This document shows, piece by piece, positions 63,509 to 64,000 of a stretch of DNA of 64,000 bases (positions within the stretch are counted from its first letter, which is position 1; every line of letters begins with the position of its first letter). Location of the stretch: the NCBI GenBank assembly GCA_016744695.1, contig JADGDV010000004.1:1-64000 (forward strand), given 5' to 3'. A program made the translations under genes and the position numbers. The notes below the pieces were generated by a model. It was given only the letters and a program-made list of their open reading frames with translations. It searched no databases and was not told the DNA's origin. The stretch is from Hahellaceae bacterium (GTDB taxonomy: Bacteria; Pseudomonadota; Gammaproteobacteria; Pseudomonadales; Oleiphilaceae).

Positions 63509-63900
63509 GTGTGATCAATCCACTCACGAATCTCTGGTTCAAGATAAAGCTGGTCATATAAATCTTCAGCCCACCCTTCTTTATCCTTAAGCCTTTCCAG
63601 CACTCTAACGGCCATAACCTGCGCCACAGGAACAGCAGACCATACCGCAGCACTTAAGCAATGCCAGTGATTAGCATCCATTTGTTTAGGATGTTCAATT
63701 TGGCTTGTGCAGGCTTCACAGATAAAGAGGGTTTTATCAATGTCAGGGTCTGTCGGTACCGGTGCAACTTCATAAGGGGCAAGACTAACACCGGTTGCAG
63801 CACATAACTCACATTTTGAATGTGATCGACGGGCTAAATCTCTTCCTAGCATGGAAAGATCATTAACTCGCTTAAGGTGTTTTTCATGGCTTTTTGACAT
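63505..63900 (-). CDS. PhnA-like zinc-ribbon protein
   Basis: A 131-residue protein of the PhnA/YjdM-like group; ATG 63900 (MSKSHEKHLKRVNDLSMLGR) is behind AGAGA. Two Cys pairs (SKCELCAATG; FICEACTSQI) form a zinc ribbon around the stretch APYEVAPVPTDPDIDK. The C-terminal ~60 residues are helical (VAQVMAVRVLERLKDKEGWA). PhnA was first linked to phosphonate genes but its function is not established. Its stop overlaps the rhodanese start, so the two are one transcription unit. The last 100 bases of the window show no other gene. Confidence 0.75.
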   Translation of the reverse strand: MSKSHEKHLKRVNDLSMLGRDLARRSHSKCELCAATGVSLAPYEVAPVPTDPDIDKTLFICEACTSQIEHPKQMDANHWHCLSAAVWSAVPVAQVMAVRVLERLKDKEGWAEDLYDQLYLEPEIREWIDHT

Positions 63901-64000
63901 GACGATCTCTCTGTCCATTTTCTATCAATTTAAAGTTAGAATAACCTAAGAATAGGCACCCTGCACTCAAATAGGTAAATCAAACAATAAGTGCCAAGCG

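Overview
The window is chromosomal DNA from a Gram-negative bacterium, most likely a marine gammaproteobacterium. The grounds are a TonB2-type ExbB/ExbD/TonB cluster with DUF3450 and TPR partners, a MoxR/Bat operon, FadL-, LpxR-, DUF2860- and BamA-like outer membrane proteins, an Mla-type lipid transporter, and REP-like repeats with RAYT transposases. Base composition looks moderately AT-rich by eye (not calculated). No rRNA, tRNA, phage or CRISPR array was seen, and I cannot name genus or species.

Layout. 1-4.4 kb is a mosaic of toxin/immunity debris (a HINT remnant, a SUKH immunity gene, an AHH-type nuclease toxin overlapping a DUF4303 immunity gene). It is cut up by five copies of one ~25-base repeat and contains one full-length and one truncated RAYT transposase. 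4.4-6.5 kb carries an outer membrane protein, a eukaryotic-type HisA and a secreted unknown. 6.7-12.3 kb is a six-gene TonB2-type energy-transduction operon. 12.4-17.9 kb has a symporter fused to a solute-binding domain, a ParD-like/zeta toxin-antitoxin pair whose toxin appears to start with AUA, and an octaheme cytochrome with HEAT/TPR repeats. 18.1-24.5 kb is the moxR-DUF58-DUF4381-batA-batB/C-batD operon. 24.6-28 kb holds a sulfatase and a frameshifted PafA-like phosphatase. 28-33.3 kb holds two alpha/beta hydrolases, serine dehydratase and an AraC regulator.

33.3-44.5 kb is an envelope region with visible gene decay: an lpxR-like gene with an in-frame amber stop, a second lpxR-like gene reduced to its two ends, and an alkylsulfatase tail fragment beside an intact alkylsulfatase with a divergent AraC regulator. 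44.6-51.1 kb has a DUF3302/HlyD pair, a four-gene Mla/Pqi-type lipid ABC transporter and a FadL porin. 51.2-64 kb has an AlkD-like protein, a methyltransferase, and a co-directional run of envelope genes. That run comprises a BamA-like barrel, a DUF4136 lipoprotein, a retropepsin-like lipoprotein, a 7TM-inactive-transglutaminase protein, a RimK-related ATP-grasp ligase and a secreted aspartoacylase-like amidohydrolase. A periplasmic binding protein, an NHL-repeat protein, a rhodanese and a PhnA-like zinc protein follow.

Two parts look most worth study. One is the repeat-bounded toxin/RAYT mosaic at the left end. The other is the ATP-grasp/7TM-transglutaminase/retropepsin/aspartoacylase run at 53.4-59.6 kb, which reads as a synthesis-export-hydrolysis pathway for a glutamate-containing peptide or envelope modification. 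The core of the second is a known conserved gene association; the product and the role of the extra genes are inference.
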